Assembly: GCA_030068075.1 (NCBI GenBank) | Contig: CM057832.1 | Coordinates: forward strand, 77,966,502-78,030,501 | Reading direction: 5' to 3' | DNA from: Paguma larvata | Lineage: Eukaryota; Chordata; Mammalia; Carnivora; Viverridae | DNA: 64,000 bases | Shown: positions 1 through 11,784 of the stretch, one piece after another | Numbering within the stretch: position 1 is the stretch's first letter | Layout: the number at the start of each line of letters is the position of its first letter | Position numbers and translations under genes: made by a program | Notes under the pieces: generated by a model | Databases searched by the model: none | What the model was told of the DNA's origin: nothing | The model's input: the letters and a program-made list of their open reading frames with translations, nothing else

Positions 1-180
1 ATATTCTGGAACCCAGCTCAGTATTGAGAGTGTAATGGCTATGCAAACAGCTGAGGCTTATGACTTCTTAAAGTCAGTTTGCAATTTTTAAAGATAGTTC
101 TAAAACTTACTTGAGGGTCTACCTCCTTAAAAGCCTATTTCAGTATTGTCCTTAAAAATGCCTCTATTTATAGTTTACGA

Positions 181-376
181 AAATGTTTTTTCTTCCGTTC
201 TGGTTCTTGAGAGAGAAGGGAGAACACAAGCTGGGGAAAGAGGCAGAGAAAGCGAGAATCCCAAGTAGGCTTCAGGCCAGTGGGGAGCCCAACGTCAGGC
301 TCAATCCCACAACCCTGAGATCATGACCAGACACCAAATCGAGTTGGATGCTCAACTAAGTGACCCAGGTGCCCCT
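181..376 (-). mobile_element. Old tRNA-Lys-derived feline SINE (CAN-SINE)
   Basis: Read on the minus strand this is a diverged CAN-SINE. The head lies at the right end (GACCCAGGTGCCCC around 362-375), the body carries 'gatcatgacc', and the GA-rich (inverted TC-rich) segment lies at 205-260. Many substitutions make it one of the older copies here. No target-site duplication (TSD) could be recognised. Confidence 0.85.
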
Positions 377-1809
377 CTTAACTTGTTTTTAACAGATCTA
401 GATAAACATAAAAATGTGTTCGCCTGTATATGAAGAATAATAGACAATTATTCTATATTGAAACAATCATGGCTTTTTTACTTTTTGGCCTAACAACTAT
501 AAACTCGATAGTTGAAGACCACAGAAGTTTGTTCTCTCCTAGTTCTGGAGCTTGTCAGAAATCTGAAATCCGTATAACTGACTGAAATCAGTGTCACAGG
601 ACCATACTCCCTGAAGAGGCTTGAGGGGAGCATCTGTTCTGGTCTCCTAGAGCTTGTGGTAGATACAGGCATTCCTTGGCTCATTGCCAAACCAACATCT
701 ACCTCAGTGTGCCTATTTCTTCTGCATCCAATTTGCCTCAGTGTCTCTTCTGTGGACACTGATTGCATTTAGGACCCATCCAGATAATCCAGGAAAACCT
801 GCCTATCTCAAGATCTTTAACTATGTTACCTCTACAAAGAGCCATTTAACAAATAAAGACATAATTACACATTCCAGATACTAATTAGGACCTCCTATCT
901 TTGGGTGCCATTATGCCGGCTACTACAAGATCTAAAACAAACCAAACAAAAACAAAAAATCCAAAAAAAATCTAAGCTAGCTCTTCTAATTACATTGCTC
1001 TTTTTCCTGTCACTTCAGAGCACATATGGTCTTTCCTACACATTTTATAATTTAAATACATTTATTTACTCAGACTATTTCTGTTGTATAAGATCCTGTC
1101 TGTTGTCATTCATAATCAGAAAAAGAATCTTGAGTTTTCTCTGCTTAATTTGTTAGTGTTTTGTCTCAAGGATGACAGTAAAGACTGAGCAGACCTACGT
1201 ACAGAGTCTGCCATGTATAGTGCACTTGAGAATTTCCCTGACATTACTAACTTAAAATGTTCAGTCCTGTTGTGAACCAGTGAATCTCTTCTTATATTTT
1301 TGATCTGGAAAATGTGATTGCCATACACAGATCATCTGGCAGAGTAAGCCTTCTGAAAGCATCGGTTCAAGAAAATAATGGCACCTTAGTTTTTTCAAGC
1401 TAGTCAACTCTATCCCCTTCCTGCTTTCATTTTGAAAGGAAGTTAAAGCTAATCAATGAATAAGCTGTTCAGAGAGTGGTGATATCAAGTCTGTTTCACA
1501 ACAGCCTATCTCAGTGATGAACAGATTCTTGTAATAAGACATTGATGTAGGGAAACTATCCATCATATTAAAATTTAATTTCCCTGGTCTCACTTAGATG
1601 CTGCCATCTGACCTCAAATGGTATCTTTTTTTTAATCTTCCTGCCTTTTAGCTTTGTAGACCACAGAACATGCAGCTTGTTTGAGAGATTGGAGGTATCC
1701 TACGTGTTATGAAGAAATAACAGTCGGAATACAGTGGGACAAATGAAGCTTAACCTTTTAACTGCTACATAAAAATGACTTTGCAATTTAGCCTTGTGAA
1801 TGTTCTAAA
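377..1809. other. Unique AT-rich sequence
   Basis: No repeat, RNA gene or convincing coding segment was recognised. The ORFs of up to about 90 codons have no recognisable protein similarity and are as expected by chance. An A-rich patch lies near 937-975. Confidence 0.6.
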
Positions 1810-1953
1810 GCAGAGGGTTGTTCTTTGAAGTTTTTCATTCCAGTTAACATACCATTACATGATACAGTAGTTCAGTAGTTCCATACATGACCCTTTGCTC
1901 ATCCCAACAAGTGCACTTCTAATTTCCATCACGCAGAAGGTTATTCTTAGAAG
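1810..1953 (-). mobile_element. Ultra-short L1 3'-end insertion with 21-bp TSD
   Basis: The body (1831-1932) is about 100 bp of carnivore L1 3' end on the minus strand, including the 'gctcatcccaacaagtgcac' block and a short T-run that is the inverted poly(A). It is flanked by 21-bp direct repeats at 1810-1830 and 1933-1953 with three mismatches, so it is a genuine severely 5'-truncated insertion. It has no coding capacity. Confidence 0.75.
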
Positions 1954-3139
1954 CCATTTTTAGAGAAGTATTCCCAGAAGGATGTGAAGTACAAAAGAAT
2001 GTGAAAAGTGAGCAGACGGTATATGAGCTCTTGAGGACAGTACCCTGCCTGGGAAGCACTGTTCAGCCATTGGATGAATACAGAGATTATGATATTGATA
2101 GACTTGTTAAGGGTCTGACCACATGTATACAAGTAACATTGTGACTACCTATCTTATGACCTTGAGAAAGTTATGTATGGTATCTCTAGTCTCTAGCATT
2201 TTCTTATTTATAAAGATTCTATTATCTCAGTTTAGGGTGAAATTAGATCATACAAAACACGGAGGACTGGCACATACTAAATGTTCAATACTATGGGTTG
2301 ACTTTCAGGTTCTGAACTACATGTAAAACCATATATCGATGAAATACCCAGTTCAATTGAATTTAAGCCACCACCCTCCTCCTCCTCTAAATTTATAAAT
2401 CCATACTCCATGTACATGCCAAACAAGCTTTTTCTTTTTTCCAGTAGGGATATGAATTTCTTTAAAACCCCCACACTAGCCCTTGAATCCCCTATATCAA
2501 ACCCAATCGTTGCTCTAAACCTGCATGCCTTTAGTCTGAGTTTTGAATGTAGATCATTTTGTTGTTACTGAGTTCAATCCTTCATCCATCCACCAATGCC
2601 GTCATGTCCTTTCCTCAGAGAACTCCATATCCCCCCTCCCAAAATTCCCCTAGCCCAATGGAAACTACTTGTTCTGGTTTATAAGAGCTGTGACAGAAAT
2701 GACCTGATCATAACAAAGCTGGTAAGACAACATCTCTGGGTTGGGTTCATTTCAAGTTCCTCCAAATCTCTGGAGAAACTTGAGCCACATTGTCTGCTAC
2801 CATGCCCACCCTTTAGTCCATGGATAGAATTTCCATTTTTTTTAATAAAAAAAAATACCTTTATGTTGTGTGTATTGTACTTTCCTCTTGATAAACTGCT
2901 GTAAATGGGTTCCTTATTTAGGAAGGCTGGCCTTGGCTAAATACAGAAATTGACAAAGTTTAAGTTAATTTTCAGATGGATTCTTCCCTTAGGGATTACC
3001 CCTTACCAATATTTCTCACTGTCCTCCTTTTCCTTGAGGAAAGTCTTGGCCAACTTTTTACCTCTACTTCTGTTTTCTATTGACCATATCTCTCAAACTA
3101 TGGTTTGCTTTTTTACATTGCTCTACGTTCCTTCTTTCA
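1954..3139. other. Unique AT-rich sequence
   Basis: I see no recognisable repeat or gene. Short open frames, including one of 102 codons at 2596-2904, carry no recognisable domain. Confidence 0.5.
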
Positions 3140-3215
3140 TTCAACAAACATTAAGCATTCTCTGGATCCAAGGCATTGTCTAGGCACTGGGAATGCTACA
3201 GTAAACAAAATAAGA
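3140..3215 (-). repeat. L2 LINE 3'-end fragment
   Basis: The string around 'ctaggcactgggaatgctac' followed by 'agtaaacaaaa' matches the inverted L2 3' end. It is short and heavily diverged, as expected for an ancient element. Confidence 0.55.
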
Positions 3216-4104
3216 GTTGGATTTTTTTCATAAAGGGGGTTATGTATCAGCTTCTTCCTGTCTTCAAAAACATTATATTCAATTATGAGAGGCTTTATCT
3301 CTTTTGTGTTCTTATCCTATCCTATTACTTTTAGTGTTCCAGTACTTAGACATGAGGCAATGAACAATAGGTACCTACACTTTTTTTTTTTTTTAGTCTT
3401 TGGCATTCTTTAAAATACATTTTAATTTTGAATGTGTATTCATTGTCAGCTGCCAACTACTAATAACTGTTCTTTGAAGTAGCCCTGGTACAGGGAGTAG
3501 TCTTTTTTTTTTTTTTCTTTCTTAACACTACTGTGAAAAAGAACCACTAGGAAGAGAAGAAATTTATAAAATGGCATTTTTGTTATAAAGCAATTACAAT
3601 TAAATATCAATAAGTACATGAATGTCCTAACAGAACTTGGATTTATGGTGGTTAGAATGGTTTCTTTACTCTTGTCTCCCTCTGTTCTTAATGGAGAAGA
3701 CCCATATCCATTTTTACAACATTGACAAAAGTAAAAAGCCTACGTCAAGGGTTGAAGTTTCGGGATAAGCTATTCTTCACATGTAAAAGAAAACCTACTA
3801 ATTATCCATTAGTGTTGAAATATCTTTGGGAGTTGGAAGGACACAGGCGGCTAATTTGTGTGTCTACCTACTCTAAAACCCAGTGTGTAATGATCATTTC
3901 TTCCCTGTCCTAAATTCCTGGAACTTAGCACAGGAGACAAGATTGTACTTCTTGACTTTGGTACATTCCCCTGGGCACAGAACAGGGCTGTACATCTGCT
4001 CTATAAGGAAGCGCTAAATTCTGCTAGACTCAGAATGTTTTGTATGACGTTAGAACCTGTGAAGTATCAGACAAGGAGTAATTACCACTTAATTTACTAG
4101 TCCA
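3216..4104. other. Unique sequence with two T-runs
   Basis: Homopolymer T-runs occur at about 3381-3394 and 3503-3516. They could be remnants of minus-strand retroposon tails, but no element body is recognisable beside them. Confidence 0.5.
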
Positions 4105-4690
4105 TGAATATTTATTGGTAATTAGTACCAAGCAAGAATTCTGCAAGGTGTTGAAGATGTGAAGACAAAGGAGAGAGATTCCCCAGTTTAGAGAACCAAA
4201 GTTGAGGTCCGACACCTGCAGAGTAAATATAATACAAAGTAGGAATACCAAAATCTAGTTACACACCAAGTGCTGAGGAACTAGAGGGGCTCGTGGATCA
4301 ATTCTGCCTGAGTAAGTTAGAAGAGGGCCTTAAAGTACAGAAGATACTCGGTCTAGGTCTAGATATCTTCTAGGTGTCCAACAAGACCAGGGTTGATGAG
4401 CCTAATTAGAGGGGGTAGGTGATGGCAGAAATTGAGGCAGGGAAATTAGATATAGGCTAGGTAGGGATGGCGCTTGTGGGTTGTGAAGTTCAGACTGAAT
4501 TCTTCACGGAACTGGAGGTTGTGAGAGGATCAGTACCCTCCTCTTAAGATTCTGTCAGCTAGTTTTGAGAATGGGCTGGAGGAGAGTAAAAGATTTCAGG
4601 TAGCAAAAGCGGTCAGAGGCCAGAGATGATCAGGGTCTACCTAACAGAGGGACAAGGAGGAGAGATTTAAGATCTTATTAGGTAGGTTTG
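4105..4690 (-). repeat. L2 LINE fragment (long, ancient)
   Basis: It starts with the inverted L2 3' end ('aatatttattggtaattagt', 'caaggtgttgaagatg') and continues through purine-rich blocks with the inverted L2 3'-region pattern (gagggcctt, ggtgatggcagaa, gaactggaggtt). It is strongly diverged and has no coding capacity. Confidence 0.6.
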
Positions 4691-4921
4691 AAAGAAATTG
4701 GGGAGTAACTGAATTGTAGGAAGGGGAGAGACCATTAAGACAAGAAACCTGGAATAATTTCAAATCCCTAATAGATTCCCATGTTATTCTGTGTGAAGTG
4801 GAAATCTGAACAAGGTTGATGATTGCTAAATTCACTTCCTAATGAAAATCTATTAATGCAGCAATTAGGAAATACCTGTTTATGTGTCTTGTTTGGATAC
4901 CTGTTTCATTTTTAACAACTT

Positions 4922-5075
4922 AGTGATAATAGCTTTATTGAGCTGCTTTGCAAGGTGCTAAGAACTTAGATGTTTTTAATCCTCCATTAATACGTGTGTA
5001 TTATAGCCCTCATCCTGTAGACCATACCAAGGCTCCGAGCAACTAGCATCTTGTGTACCTTGCTGAACTTGTAAG
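4922..5075 (-). repeat. MIR SINE fragment
   Basis: The pattern 'ttgagctgctttgcaaggtg', 'taatcctcc', then 'attatagccctcatcctgta' matches the inverted MIR consensus (core and 3' part). It is a mammal-wide fossil. Confidence 0.55.
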
Positions 5076-5333
5076 AGGTTTCATTAGTTGGACAAAAATT
5101 ACATTCCTAATTCTGAAACTCTACTCTTTCCACTAGCTTACTGAGTCTCCATATGTCAGAATTTCATATACCTGTGTTTTCAGGATTGTGAAAAATATTC
5201 CTGATTGGTCATTAGGAAATATTTACTTGCTGAAATGTTCTAAATTCCTTTGAGTCTTGTTCCTGTGGTTTCATCATTCCTTAAGAAAATGCTCATGTTC
5301 TTTCGTGGCCTGTGGGTTCCGTAGGTCCTAGCT

Positions 5334-7212
5334 GCTGTTTTTAAGTATAGTGGCTATACAATGCTACATTCGTTTCAGGTATACAACATAGTGATTTGAC
5401 CAGTTTCTGCATTATGCTAGGCGCCCCACAAGTGGAGCTACCATCTGTCCCCATACAATGCTATTATAATACCATTGGCTGTGTTCCTTATGCTGTGCCT
5501 TTTATTCCCGTGACTTATTCCATAACTGGAAGCCTGTATCTCCCACTCCCCTTCACCCATTTTGCCCAATCTCCCACTCCCTCCCATCTGGCAACCACCA
5601 GTGCTCTATTTTTATAGGTCTGATCTTGCTTTTCATTTTTTTTTTTTAAAGAGTCCACATGAAAGCAGAATCATGGTATTTGTCTCAGCCTGCCTTCTTT
5701 CACTTAGCACAATACCCTCTACGTCTAGTCACATTGTTGCAAATGGCAAGATCTCATTTTTATGGCTGAATACTATTCCATTGTATATGTGCTAGTGCTT
5801 ATCGATTTGTCTACTGGTGGACATAAAGGTTGCTTCTATGTCTTGGCCGTTGTAAATAATGCACTGAATACAGGGGTGCCAATTTTTTCATGTCTGTGTT
5901 TTCATTTTCTTGAAGTAATACTCCATCGTGGAATTACTGGATCGTATGGTATTTCTATTTTGCTTTTGAGGAACCTCCATATTTTTCACAGTGGCTGCGC
6001 CAAGTTACATCGCCACCAATACTGTAGTAGGGACTCCTTTTCCTCCACATCCTTGCCAATGCTTCTTTCTTCTTGAGTTCAGCTATTCTAACAGGTGTAA
6101 ACTTGCATTTTTCTGATTAGTGAGGTTAGGATCTTTTCATGTGACTGCATGCTCTTAGAAAAATGGCTATTCAGATTCCCTGCCCGTTTCCAATTGGATG
6201 GGTGGGTTTTTGGTGATGAGTTGTAGAATATCTTTAAATGTTTTGGATATCAACCCCTTAGCAGATACGTTATTTGCAAATATCCCTTCCTCTTCAGTAG
6301 GTTGTCCTGTCGATGGTTTCCTTCACTGTGGAAAAGCTTTTATTTTGATATAGTACCAATAGCTTATTTTTGCTTTTGTTCCTTTGATTAAGAGACATAG
6401 ATATAAAAACATTGCTATAACCTTTGTTAGAAACTATTTTCTGTGCTCTCATAAGGTTTTTATGGTTTTAGGTCTCACATTAAAGTCTCCAATCCATTTT
6501 CAGGTTTTTTGTTTTTATTTTTGTTAGAGTGTTAATAGGTTGTCCAATTTCATTCTTTTACAAGTAGCTCTCTGGTTTTTCCAGCACTGTTTACTGTAGA
6601 GACCGTCTTTTCCCCCATTGTATATTCTTGCCTCTTTTGTAATAGGTTATTTGAACATATAAATGTAGGTTTATTTCTGGAGTCCCTATTCTGTTCTATT
6701 GATATGTGTCTATTTTTGTGTCAGGACCATATCACTACTGTGGTGTTGATAACTACAGCTTTATTCTGTTAAGATTGCTTTGACTATTCAGGGTCTTTTG
6801 TGTTTCTACACAAATCTTTGTATTCTGGTTTTATGAAAGATGCTTTTGGTATTTTGTTATAGATTGCACCGAATCTGTAGTTTGCTTTGGTTAGTATGCA
6901 TCTTCTAATAATCTTCCAATCCCTGAGCATGGAAGATCTTCGCATTTGTGTCCTCAGTTTCTTCAGGGTTTCAGTTTCATTATAGGTCTTTTATCTCTTT
7001 TAAGTTTATTTCTAGGTATTTTGTGTAATTATAAATCGTGTTTGTATCTTCTACCTCATTAGCATGTAGAAATACTAATTTCTGTGTATTTCGCATCCTT
7101 TAACTGTACTGAATTCATCACTAGGAGTTTTTAGTGGAATCTTTAGAATTTTCTTTGTCACTTGCAAATAGTGACCACGTAAACTTCTTTATCAATATGG
7201 ATGCCTCTTGGT
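5334..7212 (-). mobile_element. 5'-truncated older carnivore L1 (ORF2 3' part plus 3' UTR)
   Basis: On the minus strand this is about 1.9 kb of L1. The 3' UTR lies at the left (cgtttcaggtatacaacata near 5371), followed by ORF2 sequence up to the 'atcaatatggatgcctcttgg' region near 7192-7212. Familiar landmarks include the 'atactattccattgtatatg' block at about 5769 and 'gttgtcctgtcgatggtttc' at about 6301. Many frameshifts and stops make it a pseudo-element. The truncation is typical of target-primed reverse transcription. Confidence 0.85.
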
Positions 7213-7284
7213 CCTAGCTTTTTTGATAGCATCTCTCAAAGACTTGCTGGTGAAACCTACTTTGCATTTGCCTTACAAGTGGAC

Positions 7285-7502
7285 TGGAGCTTAAGGATCA
7301 CACTACTTGGGTTTGGACCTCTCCTGTCCCTCATTAGCTGTGTGATCTCAATAGGATTCTCTGCATCTGTTTGCTCCCTTAACAAACAAAGGTTAATCTT
7401 ACTTGATAGGAATGTTAAAAGACGAAATGAGATACTGAATGTGAAAGTTCATAGTACCTGGTATATAGCAAACATTTGAAAAATGGTAGTCCTTATTGAC
7501 AT
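7285..7502 (+). repeat. MIR SINE, nearly full length
   Basis: It aligns with MIR on the plus strand: 'cttgggtttggacctctcct' (box B region), 'tagctgtgtgatctcaatag' (core), and the 3' region 'tagtacctggtatatagcaa' followed by 'aaatggtagtccttatt'. It directly follows the L1 remnant. Confidence 0.65.
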
Positions 7503-7723
7503 CTGTTTTTCAATCAGCTAAGCATGAAATGCTTTGTAACTTTGTACATGGTTACCTCTCTAGCCATATTCCTCCCCACTCACCAGACACACTCTATTCT
7601 CTAGCTACTCTAAGCCACACAGTTTCCAGAAATAATCATCATTTTGTTACTTTGCCAACCTTGCACAAGCTCTCCTAACCTGGAGTGGCCAAACCCTGTC
7701 TGCAAATCTTCCATCCCCTCTTT

Positions 7724-7967
7724 CTCTAGAACAGGAGTTGGCGAATTTATTTTGCAAAGGGTCTGATAGTAACCATTTTAGGCTTGGAGGTTCATGTGAT
7801 AAACCTCAAACTTTTGCCAGTTGTACCACAAGAGCAGTCATAGATGGTAATTAAAGGAACACTTGTAGCTATGTGCCAACAACCCCCCTCCTTTTTTTTT
7901 TTTTTAAACAAAAGCGCTGAATTGGATATGATCTGCAGGCATATAGTTTTCCAACCCCTTACTAGAA
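7724..7967 (+). mobile_element. hAT-Charlie-type non-autonomous DNA transposon with 8-bp TSD
   Basis: The element body is 7732-7959. The left end 'caggagttggcgaat' and the right end 'gttttccaacccct' form imperfect terminal inverted repeats. The inside has the typical 'gcaaagggtctgatagtaac' and 'attttaggctt' strings. Flanks ctctagaa (7724-7731) and tactagaa (7960-7967) form an 8-bp duplication with two mismatches, as expected of hAT transposases. A poly(T) insertion lies at about 7892-7904. It encodes no transposase. Confidence 0.7.
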
Positions 7968-9540
7968 AATTCTCATAAAGTTCTGAGTCTGAGGTGGCTG
8001 CCCTTCGACACTTACCTATAACCAAACACTCTTCATAGTTGAGAAATTCTCCCTCTTGCTCACTCTCTTATGAGACTGAGGACTTTGAGAATAGAGATTG
8101 CATCTTCTCCAACTTTTTATGCCCTTTCCAAGGATTGAGAAGGCTCATGAATTTTGAGTAATGGATTTATTAATGAATAGGATACTATGTACCAGCTTTG
8201 TGATTCAATTGCTCTTTAAAAAAATGGGTTTAAACTGGTAAGACTAGTGGAAGGTTCAAATTGAGGCCAAACCAATGTGGATCATAATTGGGAAAGGCAT
8301 CTCTGCTTCAGATAATGCAAAATAGGTGTTAATTACCTATTTATAAAATATTTTCCCTACAAAAAAAAATAGAGGCCATTGAAGGGAAATAAAACTTTTT
8401 GTTTCTTAGAAGTGGGATGGTTCAGTTAAGTGAATTTTAAATGTAGATTTTAAATTTAGTGATAGAGGGAAACTTAATTTGGGAAGGGGATGTTGATTGT
8501 ATACTTTAGAAATAGTCAAATGTATTTTTCCATCTATTTCAATCCTATTGACCTTTGCTATATCCATACAAGACCTTAAAGCATCTTCAACATAGCTGAG
8601 TACAGAGGGTAGGGATTATCAAAATCCCAAATAGCAATTGACCCAGAAGGATTGACAAATCAGGTGATAGGAAATGATCAAATTTAAGAACTTGTTTTTT
8701 CAATTTCAGGATATTATGTGTACTTCTTATTGACTACTAAAATAGCAAGATTTTATAGCATCTTTTCACATATTCATTAAATTGTTTTGCCACATAAAAA
8801 TGAATCAGATCTAAAATAGGTTTAGATTTAATTTATTTTGGCATATGTAAGCAGCAAAATGCCACACTATGTAGGCTTGCGTATTGATTCTAATTTGTGA
8901 TAAGTAATTGATGACCTTTTGTTAGAATGTTTTCTTTTCTCCATTTCAACTGTGTTGGCTGAAAGTTGGCAGAAACCATTCTGATATGTAGACCAGCCTT
9001 CACTTCAGTACATACCGACTGATGATATGGTTTACTTTTTTAGAATGGTCTTTTCCCCTGGTAACTTCTGAGAATGAGTGGATAATGACTTTTGGAATTT
9101 CAATTTTTACCTCTGCCTTAAAGGCACTTCAGCTAGATAAGTCATTTATTTGAAACCATTCCTCGGTTGTTACTCAGTTGTCTGTGGTCAGATTTGGGTC
9201 TAAGCTCTATTTTGACAGAGCCCAAGGAATCGGAGTTTCATTTCCTTTGAAATGGCAAGCAGACGCTTTGCTTCCTGTCCTCATTGCCACCAGCCAAGTT
9301 CAGCTCTTCAGCACCTCCACCGTCCTAGCTCATGGTCCATTCTCTACTCTCCAACTACTCTGGGTGTTCATTCTGCTTTCAGAATATCATTCCAGAAGAT
9401 TTAGTGAATCCTTGCTATGTACATCAAGAGCAAACTCTTCAGCTTGACTTTTTAGACTTAACGACGATTGAGTTGTATGCTGTCTATCCAACCCTCGACT
9501 TCTGCCCACCCTTCCCACCCCTACCTTTACCTACATTAAA
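7968..9540. other. Unique AT-rich sequence
   Basis: No recognised repeat. A 9178-9447 plus-strand frame of 89 codons has no recognisable domain. Confidence 0.5.
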
Positions 9541-9610
9541 ACACTATTTTCATATCTTGGCTATTGTGAGTTCTGCAGTGAATATGAGTATGCAGAGGTC
9601 TCTCAAACTT
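9541..9610 (-). mobile_element. Short inverted L1 ORF2 piece
   Basis: 'catatcttggctattgtgag' followed by 'ttctgcagtgaat' matches the inverted late-ORF2 segment seen in the other L1 copies (compare about 5840-5870 and 63480-63510). It abuts a plus-strand L1 3' UTR, which suggests the 5'-inverted end of the same insertion. Confidence 0.5.
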
Positions 9611-9945
9611 GGCACTTAGCAAGGGCGGGAAAAGGAGAAATTAGGGTACAAACTTATGCAAGAGAAATGGGTTCCGGAACTCTAACGTCACCAGGAACAT
9701 GGTGATGATAGTGAAGAGTAGTTAATGTTGTGTTGTACGCTTAATTTGCTAAGAGGTAGATCCTAAATCTTAACACACACACATGCACACACGTGCACAC
9801 ACACACAAATACACACACATGATGGTAACCATATAGAAGAGATCAGTTATTTACCTTGATAGCTTTTCACAATGTATGCATATATCAAAACATCAGGTGG
9901 TATACCTTAAATATGTACAATTTTTGTATGTCAAAGATCACTGTA
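9611..9945 (+). mobile_element. L1 3' UTR remnant (plus strand) with CA repeat
   Basis: It follows the old mammalian L1 3'-UTR pattern: 'gaacatggtgatgatagtga', 'gttgtacgcttaatttgcta', 'gatcctaaatctta', then 'cacaatgtatgcatatatca' and 'gtataccttaaatatgtaca'. An imperfect CA repeat at 9772-9820 grows out of the CA-rich stretch that this UTR naturally contains. Confidence 0.65.
9772..9820. repeat. Imperfect (CA)n microsatellite
   Basis: CA units are interrupted by atgc, gtgc and aata. The tract is internal to the L1 3'-UTR remnant. Confidence 0.85.
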
Positions 9946-10240
9946 AGTTAACTTTCCGAGCAGATAAATTTATTTACGGTCCCTTGAGCCTACAAAAACC
10001 AGTTTCTCCATCGCATGCCATTCAATCAACTGTCTTCTACTATGTATTCCTGGTGACTTTTGAGACCCTCCAACTACCCGAGGCTACTCTGATCTGATCC
10101 TGTTCTCCACTTCCTCCAATCCCATGTCCACTTATTTTAGTTAAACAGAACAAAGTTTCTTAAAAGCAGAAGTTGCTGGCTATGTTATAGAATCTTTTTT
10201 TAAAACATTATTAATTCTTAATATGTATCTGGTTTTATTT
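9946..10240. other. Short unique segment
   Basis: No feature recognised between the L1 3' UTR and the next SINE. Confidence 0.5.
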
Positions 10241-10473
10241 TAAGTTTTATTTTGTTTTGAGAGAGCCAGTGGGCATGAGCAGGGGAGTGACAAAGAGGGA
10301 GGGAGGGAGAGAGAGAGAGTGCGCATGAGCAAGAGAGAGTGTGCGTCCCAAGCAGGCTCTACACTGTTAGTGCAGGGCCAGATGTGGGGCTTGAACTCCT
10401 GAACCATGAGAACATGACCTGAACTGAAATCTAGAGTCAAATGCTTAAATTGACTGAGCCACCCAGGCACCCC
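10241..10473 (-). mobile_element. Feline CAN-SINE, L1-interrupted at its head
   Basis: Inverted SINE with an expanded GA-rich tract (10295-10345), the body 'caagcaggctctacactgtt' and the head 'actgagccacccaggcaccc'. The last bases of the head form part of the 17-bp target duplication of the L1 that follows, so the SINE was there first. Confidence 0.88.
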
Positions 10474-11483
10474 TCTATCTTTTTTTAAAAATAATTTTCA
10501 GATTGGTTTCCATATAATACCCTGTACTCATGTCAACAAGTGCCCTCCTCAATGCCAGTCACCCACTCTCCCCCCTCCCACACTCCCTCACCCTCAGTTT
10601 CTTAGTCTTTGAGAGTCTCTTATGTTTTGTCTCCCTCCGTCTCGGTCTTTTTTCTTCCCCCCCTTCCCTCCCCCATGATTTTCTGCAGGTCTCTCAAAAT
10701 CCACCTATACGTGGAAACATATGGTATCTGTCTTTTTCTGACTGACTTATTTCACTTAACATAATACCCTCCAGTTCCATCCATGTTGCTACACATGGCC
10801 AGATTTCATTCTTTCTCATTGCCACGTAGTAGTCCATTGTATATATATACCACATCTTCTTTATTCATTTGTCAGTTGATGGACACTTAGTCTCTTTCCA
10901 TGATGTGGCTATTGTCGAAAGTGCTGCTATAAACATCAGGGTACACGTGCCCCTATGCATCAGCACTCCTGTGTCTCTTGGGTAGATTTCTAGCAGTACT
11001 ATTGCTGGGTTATAGCATAGCTCTGTTTTCATTTTTTTTTTTTTGAGGAACCTCCTCACCGTTTTCCAGAGAGGCTGCACTAGTTTGCACTCCCACCAAC
11101 AGCGTAGGAGGGTATCTGCTTCTCCACATCCTTGCCAGCATCTATGGTTTCCTGATTTGTTCATTTTAGCCACTCTGACCAGTGTGAGGTGGTATCTCAG
11201 TGTGATTTTGATATGTATTTCCCTGATGATGAGTGACATTGAGGATCGTTTCATGTGTCTGTCGGCCATCTGGATGTCCTCTTTGGAGAAGTGTCTTTTC
11301 ATATCTTCCACCCATTTCGTCACTGGATTATTTATTTTTTGGGTGTGGAGTTTGGTAAGTTCTTTATAGATTTTAGATACTAGTCCTCTATCTGATTTGT
11401 CATTTGCGATTATCCTTTCCCATTCCGTTGGTTGTCTATTAGTTTTGTTGGTTGTTTCCTTTGCTGAGGCACCCCTCAATCTT
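10465..11483 (-). mobile_element. 5'-truncated L1 with 17-bp TSD, inserted at a SINE edge
   Basis: L1 body 10482-11466 contains the 3' UTR and the C-terminal part of ORF2. A 204-codon open frame at 10865-11479 (minus) includes the ORF2 C-terminal region with the Cys-rich segment CWQGCGE...CWWEC, and then hits a premature stop. Direct repeats at 10465-10481 and 11467-11483 differ at one base. The right copy ends TCTT followed by AA, close to the L1 endonuclease site TTTT/AA. It is too truncated to mobilise itself. Confidence 0.93.
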
Positions 11484-11708
11484 AATTATGTTGTTCGTAC
11501 CTGCTAATTCTTGCAAGATCTATCCATTATTTTGAAGTGTGTTAAAATCTACACTACAGTGGGAAATTTATACATTTTTCTTGTAGTTTTATCAAAGTTT
11601 GCTTTCTGTATTTTAAGGATATGTAATTATGTGCATATATGTTTAGAAATCTTAAGTCTTAGGGTCCTGAATTTATCATTATTTAGTAACCTTCATTTAT
11701 TCTTTTTC
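11484..11708. other. Short unique segment
   Basis: Nothing recognised; AT-rich spacer. Confidence 0.5.
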
Positions 11709-11784
11709 AAAATTTTAATCCAAGTTAGGGAACATGTAATGTAATAATAATTTCAGGAATATAATTTAGTGGTTCATCACCTAG
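11709..11784 (-). mobile_element. Short L1 3'-end stub
   Basis: 'aattttaatccaagttaggg' then 'aacatgtaatgtaataataa' and 'tttcaggaatataatttagt' match the inverted carnivore L1 3' terminus (tttcaggtgtacaat type). Only about 75 bp are present. No clear TSD was found. Confidence 0.55.

Noticed and set aside
10865..11479. 204-codon minus-strand ORF as a host gene
   Set aside because: It is the C-terminal part of L1 ORF2, inside an L1 insertion with a TSD.
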